From Streptomyces sp. NRRL S-337 (GTDB taxonomy: Bacteria; Actinomycetota; Actinomycetes; Streptomycetales; Streptomycetaceae), in the NCBI RefSeq assembly GCF_000720175.1, contig NZ_JOIX01000001.1, forward strand, positions 310,001-374,000: 64,000 nucleotides of DNA. Reading direction: 5' to 3'. The translations under genes were made by a program, and so were the position numbers. Below the pieces are notes generated by a model that worked only from the letters and a program-made list of their open reading frames with translations, was not told where the DNA came from and did no database searches. Positions 48,804-57,322 of the stretch are shown in pieces; the stretch's first letter is position 1, and every line of letters starts with the position of its first letter.

Positions 48804-49310
48804 TCAATTCCACGGGTCGGTGAACGACCGGCCGGGGACCGGCTTGGCGATGAGTGCGACGGCGATGAAGAAATTGACCTGGCCGATCGCGAACATCAGG
48901 GTGGCGAGCGCCTTGGCCTCATAGTGTTCTGCTGCCTGGGCATACAGCTCGTCGGAGACCCTCTCGCCGTGCGCGGACGGCTGAAGCACGGCTTCCACGA
49001 GTGCCAGCGCGGCCCGCTCGGCACCGGTGAAGTACGGCGAGTCCTGCCAGGAGGCCACTGACGTGATGCGCTCCTCCGACTCCCCGGCCTTGCGCAGAAA
49101 GCCCGTGTGCAGAACCGTCAGATAAGTGCTGCCGACGATCTGGCCGGCCCGCAGCTGGACCAGACTGATCGTGGAGCGCGGTACCGAACCGTTGCCGGTG
49201 ACCTTGAAGAGCGCCGCCGACACCGCCGCCAGCTCGGGCACGAGCTGCGCAGGGTCCTCAGCCATCCGCGGAACCATCGGGATCTCCGCCGTGATCGAAC
49301 GTGTTTCCAT
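48804..49310 (-). CDS. carboxymuconolactone decarboxylase-fold protein without the CxxC motif
   Basis: A 168-residue all-helical AhpD/CMD-fold protein (VQLRAGQIVGSTYLTVLHTG, then SWQDSPYFTGAERAALALVE). In AhpD-type members the first stretch carries CxxC before a His; here it reads GSTYLTVLH, so both cysteines are replaced (Ser and Leu) while the His remains. A peroxidase-partner role is therefore unlikely. It has an AAGGAG site. The LysR gene upstream on the same strand may be co-expressed or may control it. Confidence 0.85.
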   Translation of the reverse strand: METRSITAEIPMVPRMAEDPAQLVPELAAVSAALFKVTGNGSVPRSTISLVQLRAGQIVGSTYLTVLHTGFLRKAGESEERITSVASWQDSPYFTGAERAALALVEAVLQPSAHGERVSDELYAQAAEHYEAKALATLMFAIGQVNFFIAVALIAKPVPGRSFTDPWN

Positions 49311-49461
49311 CGCCGTCTCCTTAGGGCTTTCGTGTTGCTGTCACTGCCCTGACGGATCGCGGCAGAGAAATGTGACCGATGGAAGACAGTTGTTCGTGTT
49401 CGGCTTGGAATCGACCTGGCCGGACCGCCTTCCCCCTCCCCGGAAGACCTCCTGGCTTCAC

Positions 49462-50430
49462 TTACTGGCGGCTGTCCGCGATGTCGTCGGCGCTGCGGCG
49501 TGGTGCCGTTGCCCAGGACGGAAGCCAGGCCGGCTCGGGGACCGGTGTCAGGGTTGCGAAGTGGTTGATGATCGCCCGAAGCCCCGGGTGCGGATTCGTT
49601 CTGGGGAACATGAGGGAGAGCGGGTAGGCGAGCGTGGGGTTCACGATCGGGATGCGGCGGAGGTCGTAATTCGTCGGCCAGATGTACCGGTCGCGCGCGG
49701 CGACGAGGGTGGCCACGTCGGCGGAGTCCGCGAGGGCGTCGAGGAGTACCTCGTTACCGAAGTTCGGGCCTGCCGCGTCGATGCGGAGGTCGAATTCGGT
49801 GGCGAGCTGGTCGTAGAACTCTCCCCATTCGCTTCGGGGTGCGATACCAGGCACCCAGATCCGGAGCTTGCGCAGCTGGGGTGGTGTCAGTGTTCGTGCG
49901 GAGGCGAGCGGATGTCTGGGGCCGACGAGGAGTTCCAGTGGGGAGTCGAAGGCGTGGATCATCTGCACGTCGCGCGGCAGCCTGGCCGGATCGGTGACGG
50001 TGCGGAACGAGGCGTCGAGATCGCCTGCCTGGACGGCGGCGGCCACCTCGTGCGGGTCGTTGACCCTGAGGGTCACCACATCAAGGTCGGTTTCGGGATG
50101 CGACCGCCAGTAGTCGTGCAGAAGGACGGCCTGGGCGGTCCGGAAGCCGAGAACGTCGATCCGAAGGGCCCGCGAGCCCGGTCTGACGGCGGTGACGGCG
50201 CGATCGACACCCGCGACGATACTCCGTGCGTGCGACAGGAACGCCTGGCCGTCCAGGGTCAGTTGGACCCCGCGGGCGGTACGGGTGAACAGGCGGACCT
50301 CCAGCTCGCGCTCCAGGGTGGCGATCCGCTTCGAGACCGCCTGTTGGGTCACGCCCAGCTCGTCGGCCGCGTGCTGCAACTGTCCGAGCTCGGCCGCCCG
50401 GACGAAGGATCGCACTGCCTCGGTATCCAT
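49462..50430 (-). CDS. LysR family transcriptional regulator
   Basis: A 322-residue regulator: AVRSFVRAAELGQLQHAADE and LGVTQQAVSKRIATLERELE form the winged HTH, followed by a substrate-binding-like domain (LELLVGPRHPLASARTL). It is divergent from an MFS transporter, with 122 bp between starts that contain a ccgatgt/acatcgg inverted repeat (about 50507-50534). The likely target is the transporter. Confidence 0.92.
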   Translation of the reverse strand: MDTEAVRSFVRAAELGQLQHAADELGVTQQAVSKRIATLERELEVRLFTRTARGVQLTLDGQAFLSHARSIVAGVDRAVTAVRPGSRALRIDVLGFRTAQAVLLHDYWRSHPETDLDVVTLRVNDPHEVAAAVQAGDLDASFRTVTDPARLPRDVQMIHAFDSPLELLVGPRHPLASARTLTPPQLRKLRIWVPGIAPRSEWGEFYDQLATEFDLRIDAAGPNFGNEVLLDALADSADVATLVAARDRYIWPTNYDLRRIPIVNPTLAYPLSLMFPRTNPHPGLRAIINHFATLTPVPEPAWLPSWATAPRRSADDIADSRQ

Positions 50431-50552
50431 GGGGCCATCCTATGCGCGCCCAACCGATCGTTGTGGCTCGGCGAAAAGCGGTTGTTTGATCCTGCTCTGC
50501 TGTAGCCGATGTGATGCGGGGATCCAAACATCGGTTGTCGCGGAGGAGTGAT

Positions 50553-51800
50553 GTGCGCGTGAAATCGGGGTCCGGTTTCGGCTGGCTGTGGGCGGCGTAC
50601 GCCGTCAGCACGTACGGCACGTGGATAGCCTTCGGAGCGTTCCCGCTCATCGCGGTTCGAGTGCTGCACTCGCCGGCGTTCGCGGTTTCGCTTCTGGAGG
50701 CAGCCGGGCTTGCCGTCGCGGCGATCGTTGCGTTCCCGCTCGGGCCGTGGGTCGAGCACCGAGCCAAGCGTCCGGTGATGATCGCGATGGACCTGGCCCG
50801 GTTCCTCGCGATGGCGAGTGTCCCGATCGCGTACTTCCTCCGCTTGCTGTCCTACGGCCACTTGCTGGTCGTCTCGGTCATCTCCGGAACCGCAGGCATC
50901 GCCTTCACCGCCGCATCCGGCGCGTACCTGAAATACCTCGTCCGCAGCGAGCACCTCCTTGCCGCGAACGGGAGATTCGAGGGCACGAGCTGGGTGGCGA
51001 CCGCGGCCGGCCCGCCCCTCGGCGGCGCGCTCGTCGGGCTGCTCGGCCCAGTCATCACGGTCCTGGCCGACGCTCTCAGCTACCTGCTGTCCGCGCTCGC
51101 GGTCCTGCGCATCCGCGGCGGTGACATCGCGGCACCCCGCGACCCGGCCACCAGATTGCGCGGAGCCGACCTTCTCGGCGGCTGGCGGATCATCCTCCAC
51201 GACCGCGCACTACGGCGCCTGTTCCTCAATTCGATCCTGGTCAGCGGCCTGATCATGGCCACCGTCCCGCTCCTGGCCGTCCTCCTGCTGGGCGCATACC
51301 ACTTCCCGGCCTGGCGGTACGGTCTCGCCTTCGGCATCCCGGCACTCGGCGGCTTCGTGGGCGCCCGCCTCTCCGCACGCCTCGTGAAGCGTTACGGCCG
51401 GCACCGGGTCATGACCGCCTCCGGCTGGCTGCGATCGCTCTTCCCACTCGGTCTCGCGTTCATCGGTCCGGGCATCCCCGGACTCCTCACCGTGATCACC
51501 GTCGAGGGCCTGCTGATCACCTGCATGGGCATCTTCAACCCGATCTACGCCACAGAACGCCTGCAACGGACTCCCACGGATCATGCCGCCCGAGTCCTCA
51601 GCACATGGAGTGTCAGCAGCAAACTCGTACAGGCCACTCTCATGGTGATCTGGGGCATCCTCGCCACACTCACCAGCCCCCTCGCCGCGATCACCCTCTC
51701 CGGCGTCCTCCTGCTCGCCACCCCGCTCCTGCTCCCCAAACGGACACACTTCTCCGCCCCCGATCGCGGCGTGTCGGCCGAAGAGGTCCCTGCCGCATGA
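50553..51800 (+). CDS. MFS transporter (macrolide-efflux/enterobactin-exporter-like)
   Basis: A 415-residue membrane protein with about 12 segments. FGWLWAAYAVSTYGTWIAFG at the N-terminus and WVATAAGPPLGGALVGLLGP with a following LADALSYLLSALAVLRIR resemble the MFS_3/DHA3 group that includes macrolide and siderophore exporters. GTG 50553 lies six bases after GGAGG; GTG 50559 is a close alternative. It is divergent from the LysR gene. Confidence 0.88.
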   Translation: MRVKSGSGFGWLWAAYAVSTYGTWIAFGAFPLIAVRVLHSPAFAVSLLEAAGLAVAAIVAFPLGPWVEHRAKRPVMIAMDLARFLAMASVPIAYFLRLLSYGHLLVVSVISGTAGIAFTAASGAYLKYLVRSEHLLAANGRFEGTSWVATAAGPPLGGALVGLLGPVITVLADALSYLLSALAVLRIRGGDIAAPRDPATRLRGADLLGGWRIILHDRALRRLFLNSILVSGLIMATVPLLAVLLLGAYHFPAWRYGLAFGIPALGGFVGARLSARLVKRYGRHRVMTASGWLRSLFPLGLAFIGPGIPGLLTVITVEGLLITCMGIFNPIYATERLQRTPTDHAARVLSTWSVSSKLVQATLMVIWGILATLTSPLAAITLSGVLLLATPLLLPKRTHFSAPDRGVSAEEVPAA

Positions 51801-51922
51801 CTCACCGCAACTCACCGCCAGTCACTGCAACTCGCCGCAACGCCCCGCTCACCCCGCGACGGGTCGAGTGCGGCCCGGTGGGGGCTGCGTCCGGCCCTTC
51901 TATCTCTTACCTGGGTTGTTCC

Positions 51923-51934
51923 TAGAATGGTCGG
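51923..51934 (+). promoter_or_regulatory. -10 element of a probable leaderless promoter
   Basis: TAGAAT at 51923-51928 matches the -10 consensus at five of six positions and leaves six bases before the GTG start at 51935, with no Shine-Dalgarno sequence. Confidence 0.55.
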
Positions 51935-52642
51935 GTGGAGGACATCGACGCGATCGCGGCGTTGCAGGATCCGGTCCGGCGCCGCCTGTACGAGTACGTG
52001 GTGGCCCAGGGCCGTGAGGTCGGCCGCAACGAGGCCGCCGAGGCGGCCGGGGTGGCGCGCACGCTCGCCGCGCACCACCTGGACAGGCTGACCGAAGCCG
52101 GGCTACTGGAGAGCGGCAGCCGCCGCCTGACGGGCCGCTCGGGGCCGGGAGCGGGCCGACCCGCCAAGGTGTACACGCGGGCGCGGGCTGAACGGGCGGT
52201 GTCCTTGCCCGCCCGCGACTACCGCACCGCCGCCGAACTGCTCGCCGAGGCCGCCGAGCAGGCCGGACTCGACGCCGGGCTCTGCGCGGCCGCGCGCCGC
52301 CGGGGCGAAGCGCTGCGTGGCGCGGCGGCGCCCTGCGGCGGCCTCGAAGAGGCCATGGCGATGCTGGCCGCCCGCGGCTACGAACCGCACCTGGAAAGCG
52401 CCGCGGGCATCCAGGACGCCGAAGGCGCCAAGGAGACGGCCGGCGAAGCCGCGGTGGTCGTGCGGATGCGCAACTGCCCCTTCCATGCCGTCGCCGAACG
52501 CTTTCCGCCGCTCGTCTGCGGAATGAATCTCGCGCTGCTGGAGGGGCTGCTCGGCACGGACGGTCCCGTCCGCGCCCGCATGGACGCCCGGCCGGGGGAG
52601 TGCTGCGTGGTGGTCGAGAACTCTAAAAACAATATTGATTGA
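51935..52642 (+). CDS. winged-helix regulator with a cysteine-rich SufR-like C-terminal domain
   Basis: A 235-residue regulator. The HTH (ALQDPVRRRLYEYVVAQGRE, then EAAGVARTLAAHHLDRLTEAG) is ArsR/SufR-like. The C-terminal half ends NCPFHAVAERFPPLVCGMN ... GECCVVV, with spaced Cys and His residues like those that hold the Fe-S cluster in SufR-type repressors, so it may sense iron-sulfur or redox status. It starts with GTG 51935, apparently leaderless. The DUF3291 gene follows within 32 bp. Confidence 0.85.
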   Translation: MEDIDAIAALQDPVRRRLYEYVVAQGREVGRNEAAEAAGVARTLAAHHLDRLTEAGLLESGSRRLTGRSGPGAGRPAKVYTRARAERAVSLPARDYRTAAELLAEAAEQAGLDAGLCAAARRRGEALRGAAAPCGGLEEAMAMLAARGYEPHLESAAGIQDAEGAKETAGEAAVVVRMRNCPFHAVAERFPPLVCGMNLALLEGLLGTDGPVRARMDARPGECCVVVENSKNNID

Positions 52643-52667
52643 CATAGAAAGTGGCCAGTGCTGGGAT
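52639..52667 (+). promoter_or_regulatory. promoter at the 3' end of the regulator gene
   Basis: A perfect -35 TTGACA (52639-52644), a 17-bp spacer and TGGGAT (52662-52667) are followed after six bases by the ATG at 52674, so the message would be leaderless. It overlaps the stop of the regulator gene. Confidence 0.55.
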
Positions 52668-52673
52668 GTGGCC

Positions 52674-53174
52674 ATGACTGCATCCGTGCACGCCGCCCAC
52701 CTTGCCCAACTCAACGTCGCCACGCTGCTGTACCCCCTCGACGACCCGCGCATGGCCCCGTTCGTCGAGATGCTCGACCCGGTCCACGCCGCCGCCGACG
52801 GCGCGCCCGGCTTCGTGTGGCGGCTCGTGGAGGAAGGCGCGGCCGACGCCACCGCCCTGCGCCCGGCGGGCGAGGACGTCATCGTCAACCTGACGGTGTG
52901 GGAGACCCCGGAGGCGCTGTGGGACTTCACCTACCGCAGCGGGCACCTGGAGGCGATGCGGCGCCGCCGCGAATGGTTCGAACGGCACGTCGAGGCACAC
53001 CTGGTGCTCTGGTGGGTGCCCGCCGGCCACCTCCCGACCGTCGACGAGGCCCTGGAACGGCTGGCGGACCTGCGGGCCAACGGGCCGTCCCCCCGCGCGT
53101 TCACCTTCGCCTCCTCCTACACCGCCGCCGAGGCCGCCCAGCACCTTCGGACCGTGCCGCAGGGACAGCCCTAG
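52674..53174 (+). CDS. DUF3291 domain protein
   Basis: A 166-residue protein: HLAQLNVATLLYPLDDPRMA at the start, GFVWRLVEEG and VIVNLTVWETPEALWDFTYR and then HLVLWWVPAGHLPT define the DUF3291 ferredoxin-like fold related to heme-degrading monooxygenases. Function is unknown. ATG 52674 is used because a good -35/-10 pair ends just before it; an upstream TTG (52635) overlapping the regulator stop is less likely. Confidence 0.88.
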   Translation: MTASVHAAHLAQLNVATLLYPLDDPRMAPFVEMLDPVHAAADGAPGFVWRLVEEGAADATALRPAGEDVIVNLTVWETPEALWDFTYRSGHLEAMRRRREWFERHVEAHLVLWWVPAGHLPTVDEALERLADLRANGPSPRAFTFASSYTAAEAAQHLRTVPQGQP

Positions 53175-53269
53175 GCATCGTCTGGCAGGTCCTCAGGGCA
53201 TAGCGGCAGGTCGAAGCGAGTGTGGCGCAGGGCTTCCCCCGGTGCACCCAGTGAAGTCCCCACGCCCGT

Positions 53270-53299
53270 GGGCGGCCCCGGAGTTGCCCGGGGCCGCCC
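53270..53299. terminator. terminator between convergent genes
   Basis: A 12-bp perfect stem (gggcggccccgg / ccggggccgccc) with a six-base loop lies between the DUF3291 gene and the convergent secreted-barrel gene. Confidence 0.85.
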
Positions 53300-53318
53300 T
53301 GGGGTGTCTTCCGCCCGG

Positions 53319-53828
53319 TCAGCGGATGAGATGCACGGTGAGGTGCGTTTCCGTGTCACTGACGCTGTCGCCGTGGACGGTGCCGTGCGCCGTGCGGTAG
53401 CGCCCCGTACCTCCGGTGATGGCGAGGTCGATGTTGCCGGGGCCGGCAGCCGTGACGGTGAACCGGCCCTGAATGGTGAGCTGTCCCAAGGGGAGGGCGA
53501 GGTCGCCCGCGCACTGCAGGTCGAACTCGTCGGCGGGGGCGGTGCGGGTCAGCGTGCAGATCTCGCTGTAGGTGCCGACCGTGACGCTGCCGCGCAGGAG
53601 ATTCCCGCTGATGACGAATTCATCCCCCTGGCTGGGCCCGGACGACCCGTCCACATCGATGAAACTGCCCTGCGTTTGCTGCGCGGTCAACTGGAACACT
53701 TCCTCTCTCGGAGGATAGTGGTCCCTGCTGCTACCGGTCGCGGCCGACGCCGGGTGCGGGCAGAGAAGAAGGGCTGCGAATCCGGTGGCCGCAACCAGCG
53801 TGATGCGCTTGAAGTTGAAGTGACGCAC
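53319..53828 (-). CDS. secreted allene oxide cyclase barrel-like protein
   Basis: A 169-residue protein. The signal peptide (MRHFNFKRITLVAATGFAAL) is cleaved near HPASA, residue 29. The mature part has the dirigent/allene-oxide-cyclase barrel pattern: GDEFVISGNLL, then SEICTLTR, GQLTIQGRFTV and AITGGTGRYRTAHGTVHG, the last being the family hallmark. The GTG at 53828 has a GGAG site seven bases upstream, and the longer in-frame ORF is rejected. Bacterial members are uncharacterised. A possible disulfide joins the two cysteines. Confidence 0.85.
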   Translation of the reverse strand: MRHFNFKRITLVAATGFAALLLCPHPASAATGSSRDHYPPREEVFQLTAQQTQGSFIDVDGSSGPSQGDEFVISGNLLRGSVTVGTYSEICTLTRTAPADEFDLQCAGDLALPLGQLTIQGRFTVTAAGPGNIDLAITGGTGRYRTAHGTVHGDSVSDTETHLTVHLIR

Positions 53829-54039
53829 GATTTCTCCTGTGGGACTGGAAGGAAAATGCATGTGGCTAGGTGCCTGAAGGTGACCTGACGGTTTTTCATG
53901 CAGGGACCGGTATTGCGTGGTCGTCGGCATGGCTCCGCGGCTCAAGGGCCCGAAGTCGGGCAGTCCAGCGCCCGGCCGACCGGGATCTCGCCGCTCGGGT
54001 CCGGCTGCGGCGTCCGCCCGGACGGCGGGCGCGGGTGGG

Positions 54040-55719
54040 TCAGATGCCGGGTCCGGCAACGTAGGTGAACGCGCCGGCGGGAGTACCGCCGGGGGTGGTG
54101 ACGGTGACGTCGAAGGTGCCCTCGGTGGCGCTGGGCGGGGACGTGGCGGTCACGGTGGTGTCGGAGATGACCGAGAAGGGCGCCGGATTGCCGTGGAAGG
54201 TGACCTGTTCGGTGTGGCTCAGGCCGGTGCCCGTGATCGTCACCTCCGTGCCGCCGCTGGTCGGTCCCGTGCTGGGGCTGATGCCCGTGACGGTGGACTG
54301 GTCGACGTAGGTGTAGGTCAGGCCGTCGGCGCTCCCGCCGCTGGTGAGCACGGTGACGGCGACGCCGCCCGGGGCCGGGGCGCCGGCGGCTCTGACGGTG
54401 ACCTGGGTGTCGGAGACGCGTTGGATGACGGCTCGAGTGGTGCCGAAGTACACGTCGATCGCTCCGGCGAGGTTGCGGCCGGTGAGGACGATCTCCTGGT
54501 CGCTGCCCGAGACGGGGCCGGCGTCGGGGCTGATGCCGGTGAGCACGGGCACCGGCGTGTAGTAGAAGGATCCGAGGGTGCCGGTGCCGCCCGGGGTGGT
54601 GACCGTCACGGGGACGGCGCCGGAGCCGGCGGGGGCGGTGACGGTCACCGATGTCGCCGTGTTGGCGGTGATGACGGCTCGGGCGGTGCCGAAGCGCACG
54701 GCGGTGGCGTTGGCCAGGTGATGACCGGTCAGGGTCACGGTCGTTCCGCCTGACGTGGGCCCCTGGTCGGGGATCACGGTCGTCATCATGACCCCGACGG
54801 TGCCGGCATTGGCGTTGCTCACGTAGGCGCGGGTCCCGTCGGGGAGGACGGCGATGCCGGTGGGCCCGTCTCCCGCGCCGATGTTCTCGACGACGGTGCG
54901 GGTGGCGGTGTCGATCACACTCACCGTGTCCGGTTCGGCATTCCCCACGTACAGATGGGCGCCGTCGGGACTCAGCGCCGGGAAGCGCGGCTGGCCGCTG
55001 ACCCCGATCGTGTCGGTGACGGTGTTCGTGGCGGTGTCGATCACGCTCACCGAGGAGCTGCCGGCGTTCGTGACGTACACGCGGGCCCCGTCGGAGCTGA
55101 CCGTCAGCAGGATGGGGACGTCGCCGGCGATGATCGTGGCGACCACGGTGTTCGTGGCGGTGTCGATCGCGCTGACGGAACCCGAGAGGCTCGCCACATA
55201 GGCGCGGGTCCCGTCCGGGGTGATCGCCACACCGGTCGCCCCGGACCCGACCGTGATGGTGCCGGTCACGGTGTTGGTGGCGGTGTCGATCACACTCACC
55301 GTGTCACTGGTCTGCCGCGTCGCATAGACGCGCGTGCCGTCCGGGGTGACCGCCACCATCGTCGCTCCGGCGCCTACGGGGATGTCCGTGACGAGGGTGT
55401 CCGAGGCGACGTCGAACACGCTGACCAGACCGTCGTCGTAGACGGCCACGTAGGCCCGGGTGCCGTCGGGGCTGATCGCCACGTCGGTGGGACCCGCCCC
55501 CGTGGCGATGGTGTCGGTAACGGTGTTGGTGGCGGTGTTGATCACACTCACCGTGTTCGAGCCCCGGTTGGCCACATAGACGCGGGCCCCGTCCGGGGTG
55601 AGGGTAATTCCCAGGGGGGTGTTCCCCACGGGAATAACAGCACTTGCGGCAAACGCGGCATTCAATGTCGAGCCGGGTGACCTGGCGGGCTCCGGAGATC
55701 GTAAAGCTAAGGCGAACAT
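54040..55719 (-). CDS. seven-bladed YVTN beta-propeller protein with three IPT/TIG domains
   Basis: A 559-residue protein. Seven YVTN-type blades (for example RVYVANRGSNTVSVINTATN; about residues 25-310) are followed by three IPT/TIG domains (PDQGPTSGGTTVTLTG; SPDAGPVSGSDQEIVLTG; SPSTGPTSGGTEVTITG). The start at 55719 has a GGGGAG site slightly close to the ATG. The N-terminus (MFALALRSPEPARSPGS) is not a clear signal peptide. It is homologous to the protein at 43413-44939 but has more IPT units. A surface or binding role is inferred from the domains only. Confidence 0.87.
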   Translation of the reverse strand: MFALALRSPEPARSPGSTLNAAFAASAVIPVGNTPLGITLTPDGARVYVANRGSNTVSVINTATNTVTDTIATGAGPTDVAISPDGTRAYVAVYDDGLVSVFDVASDTLVTDIPVGAGATMVAVTPDGTRVYATRQTSDTVSVIDTATNTVTGTITVGSGATGVAITPDGTRAYVASLSGSVSAIDTATNTVVATIIAGDVPILLTVSSDGARVYVTNAGSSSVSVIDTATNTVTDTIGVSGQPRFPALSPDGAHLYVGNAEPDTVSVIDTATRTVVENIGAGDGPTGIAVLPDGTRAYVSNANAGTVGVMMTTVIPDQGPTSGGTTVTLTGHHLANATAVRFGTARAVITANTATSVTVTAPAGSGAVPVTVTTPGGTGTLGSFYYTPVPVLTGISPDAGPVSGSDQEIVLTGRNLAGAIDVYFGTTRAVIQRVSDTQVTVRAAGAPAPGGVAVTVLTSGGSADGLTYTYVDQSTVTGISPSTGPTSGGTEVTITGTGLSHTEQVTFHGNPAPFSVISDTTVTATSPPSATEGTFDVTVTTPGGTPAGAFTYVAGPGI

Positions 55720-56032
55720 GACACTCCCCAAAACGGGCGGGACGATCTTTATCCCGCACATGGAAATGTCTGCTCCGCCGCATGGGCAAACAGCGAGCAG
55801 TCAACCGGCCGTGAATCCGGCCGGCGAATACACACGCAAACGGAGAGTACCCTCCCCGGGAAAGCGTTTAAAGGGTGCGGGGTATTTCCGATAATCGTTT
55901 TAAGGTGCTGGGATGGGAATCCGGCCGTGATCGACGTGGCCTGACGGGCGACGTGAGCTCGGAGAGGTGGGCGACGCGGCCGGCCGGGGCGGGGCCGCTG
56001 GTTCCGAAGAGAACGTGCCTGCCAGGCCGTTG

Positions 56033-56070
56033 TGTTCGGGGCCGTCCTCTGTCGAGGATGGCCCCGAACA
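56033..56070 (+). promoter_or_regulatory. 17-bp hairpin in the 5' region of the TSUP gene
   Basis: tgttcggggcc / ggccccgaaca, extended by gtcctc / gaggat (one G-U pair) around a tgtc loop, gives an almost perfect 17-bp stem. It ends 24 bases before the GTG start. The upstream gene points away, so this is not a terminator of any upstream plus-strand gene; it may be an attenuator or mRNA-stability element. The rest of 55720-56094 shows no gene. Confidence 0.6.
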
Positions 56071-56094
56071 TCCGGGTGACGGTAGGAGTCTGCT

Positions 56095-56844
56095 GTGGCT
56101 GGCGCTGCTGTGGCTGGCGCAGGAGCGGCCGAGCTACTGCTGGGCGGCATAGTCGTGTTGGCTGCTTCGGTGCAGTGGCTCACCGGCATGGGCTTTGCGC
56201 TCATCGCGGTCCCCGTGCTTGTTCTGTTGCTCGGGCCGACGCAGGGAGTGGTGCTCGCCAATTGCGCGGCGGGAGTCATCAGCATCGGCGGACTCGCCGC
56301 GGGGTGGCGGCGGGTACGGATCGGCGCCATGGTTCCCTTGGTCATCGCTGCCGCGTGCACGGTGCCTGCGGGCTCCTGGGCGGCCGCCCGGCTTTCCGAA
56401 CCGGTACTGCTGGCCGGCATCGGAACTGTGGTGACGCTTGCCGTGGCTCTCGCGATGGGAGGCGCGCGCATACCAGCTCTGACCGGGACGAAGGGCGCCG
56501 TGACCGCGGGTGCCGTAGGTGGCTTCATGAACTCCGCCGCCGGGGTCGGCGGGCCACCCTACTCGCTGTACGCCATGAATGCGGGATGGTCGATCCGCGA
56601 ATTCGTGCCGAATGCACAGTTCTACGGAATCGCGGTGAACGTCTTCTCGGTGGCCGTCAACGGTGTACCACGGCTGAGTGGGTCGGCCTGGTCGGTGGCC
56701 GTGGCCGCCATGGTGGTGGGCGCCCTCATCGGCCGGGCGCTCGCCCCGAGGGTCCGGGAGCGCGGGATGCGGCGGCTCATCTTCGCCTTGGCCCTGGCCG
56801 GTGGCTTCTCCGTGCTGATCAAAGGGCTGTTGGGGATGGCATGA
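56095..56844 (+). CDS. sulfite exporter TauE/SafE (TSUP) family membrane protein
   Basis: A 249-residue protein with about eight membrane segments in two homologous halves: VQWLTGMGFALIAVPVLVLL opens the first and NSAAGVGGPPYSLYAMN (the conserved GxGGPP motif) the second. The family moves sulfite, sulfoacetate or other small organic anions. The GTG at 56095 has a TAGGAG site. No sulfur-metabolism gene lies nearby, so the substrate is open. Confidence 0.9.
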   Translation: MAGAAVAGAGAAELLLGGIVVLAASVQWLTGMGFALIAVPVLVLLLGPTQGVVLANCAAGVISIGGLAAGWRRVRIGAMVPLVIAAACTVPAGSWAAARLSEPVLLAGIGTVVTLAVALAMGGARIPALTGTKGAVTAGAVGGFMNSAAGVGGPPYSLYAMNAGWSIREFVPNAQFYGIAVNVFSVAVNGVPRLSGSAWSVAVAAMVVGALIGRALAPRVRERGMRRLIFALALAGGFSVLIKGLLGMA

Positions 56845-56868
56845 CGCCCACTGAAGTGGGGTGACGGA

Positions 56869-56901
56869 CCGGGTCCGGCAGGCTTTGTGTGCCGGACCCG
56901 G
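56869..56901. terminator. bidirectional terminator
   Basis: A 12-bp perfect stem (ccgggtccggca / tgccggacccgg) with a 9-base loop lies between the convergent TSUP and EF-hand genes. Confidence 0.85.
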
Positions 56902-56906
56902 CAGTG

Positions 56907-57125
56907 TCAGCCATTCATGGCCGCCCAGAACTCCTCGAAGGACATCTGGCGGTCGCCGTTGGTGTCGAGCGAGTCGATCAGCTCCTGCGCCTGCGACTCG
57001 GTGATCTCCGAGCCCTCCAACTCCGCGACGACCTTGCGGTATTCGTCGGCGGTGACCTGGCCGTCCCCGTCGATGTCGTAGCGCTCGAAGACCTTGCGCG
57101 CCGCCGTCTCCACGATGTCTGCCAT
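56907..57125 (-). CDS. EF-hand calcium-binding protein (CalD/CabD-like)
   Basis: A 72-residue protein with two EF-hand loops: DIDGDGQVTADE (about residues 17-28) and DTNGDRQMSFEE (about 53-64), both with Asp/Asn at positions 1, 3 and 5 and Glu at 12. Small calmodulin-like proteins of this kind in Streptomyces bind calcium and have been linked to aerial development. A GGCGGAG site precedes the ATG. Confidence 0.93.
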   Translation of the reverse strand: MADIVETAARKVFERYDIDGDGQVTADEYRKVVAELEGSEITESQAQELIDSLDTNGDRQMSFEEFWAAMNG

Positions 57126-57322
57126 GTGCTCCGCCTTTCTGTGATCTTCACTGACGGGCCCACACTATCCGTCCGCCCGGAGCAACGCGGAGGCGCCCGA
57201 CCTGCCCAGGGTGTGTCCGGGCGGTCACGGGTCGGCGGGTTCTCGACTCGTCAGGGATCAGGGGGCGCTGCCGCCTCGAAGGTGACGCGGGACCGGAACC
57301 CGGCCTGCGGAACAGTGCTTTC

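Noticed and set aside
46710..49061. 783-residue plus-strand frame
   Set aside because: It runs antisense to the GlxA-type regulator and out of frame through the dienelactone hydrolase, both clearly real.
56869..56901. Hairpin as an operator for the EF-hand gene
   Set aside because: It lies at the 3' ends of two convergent genes, so a terminator is the simpler reading.
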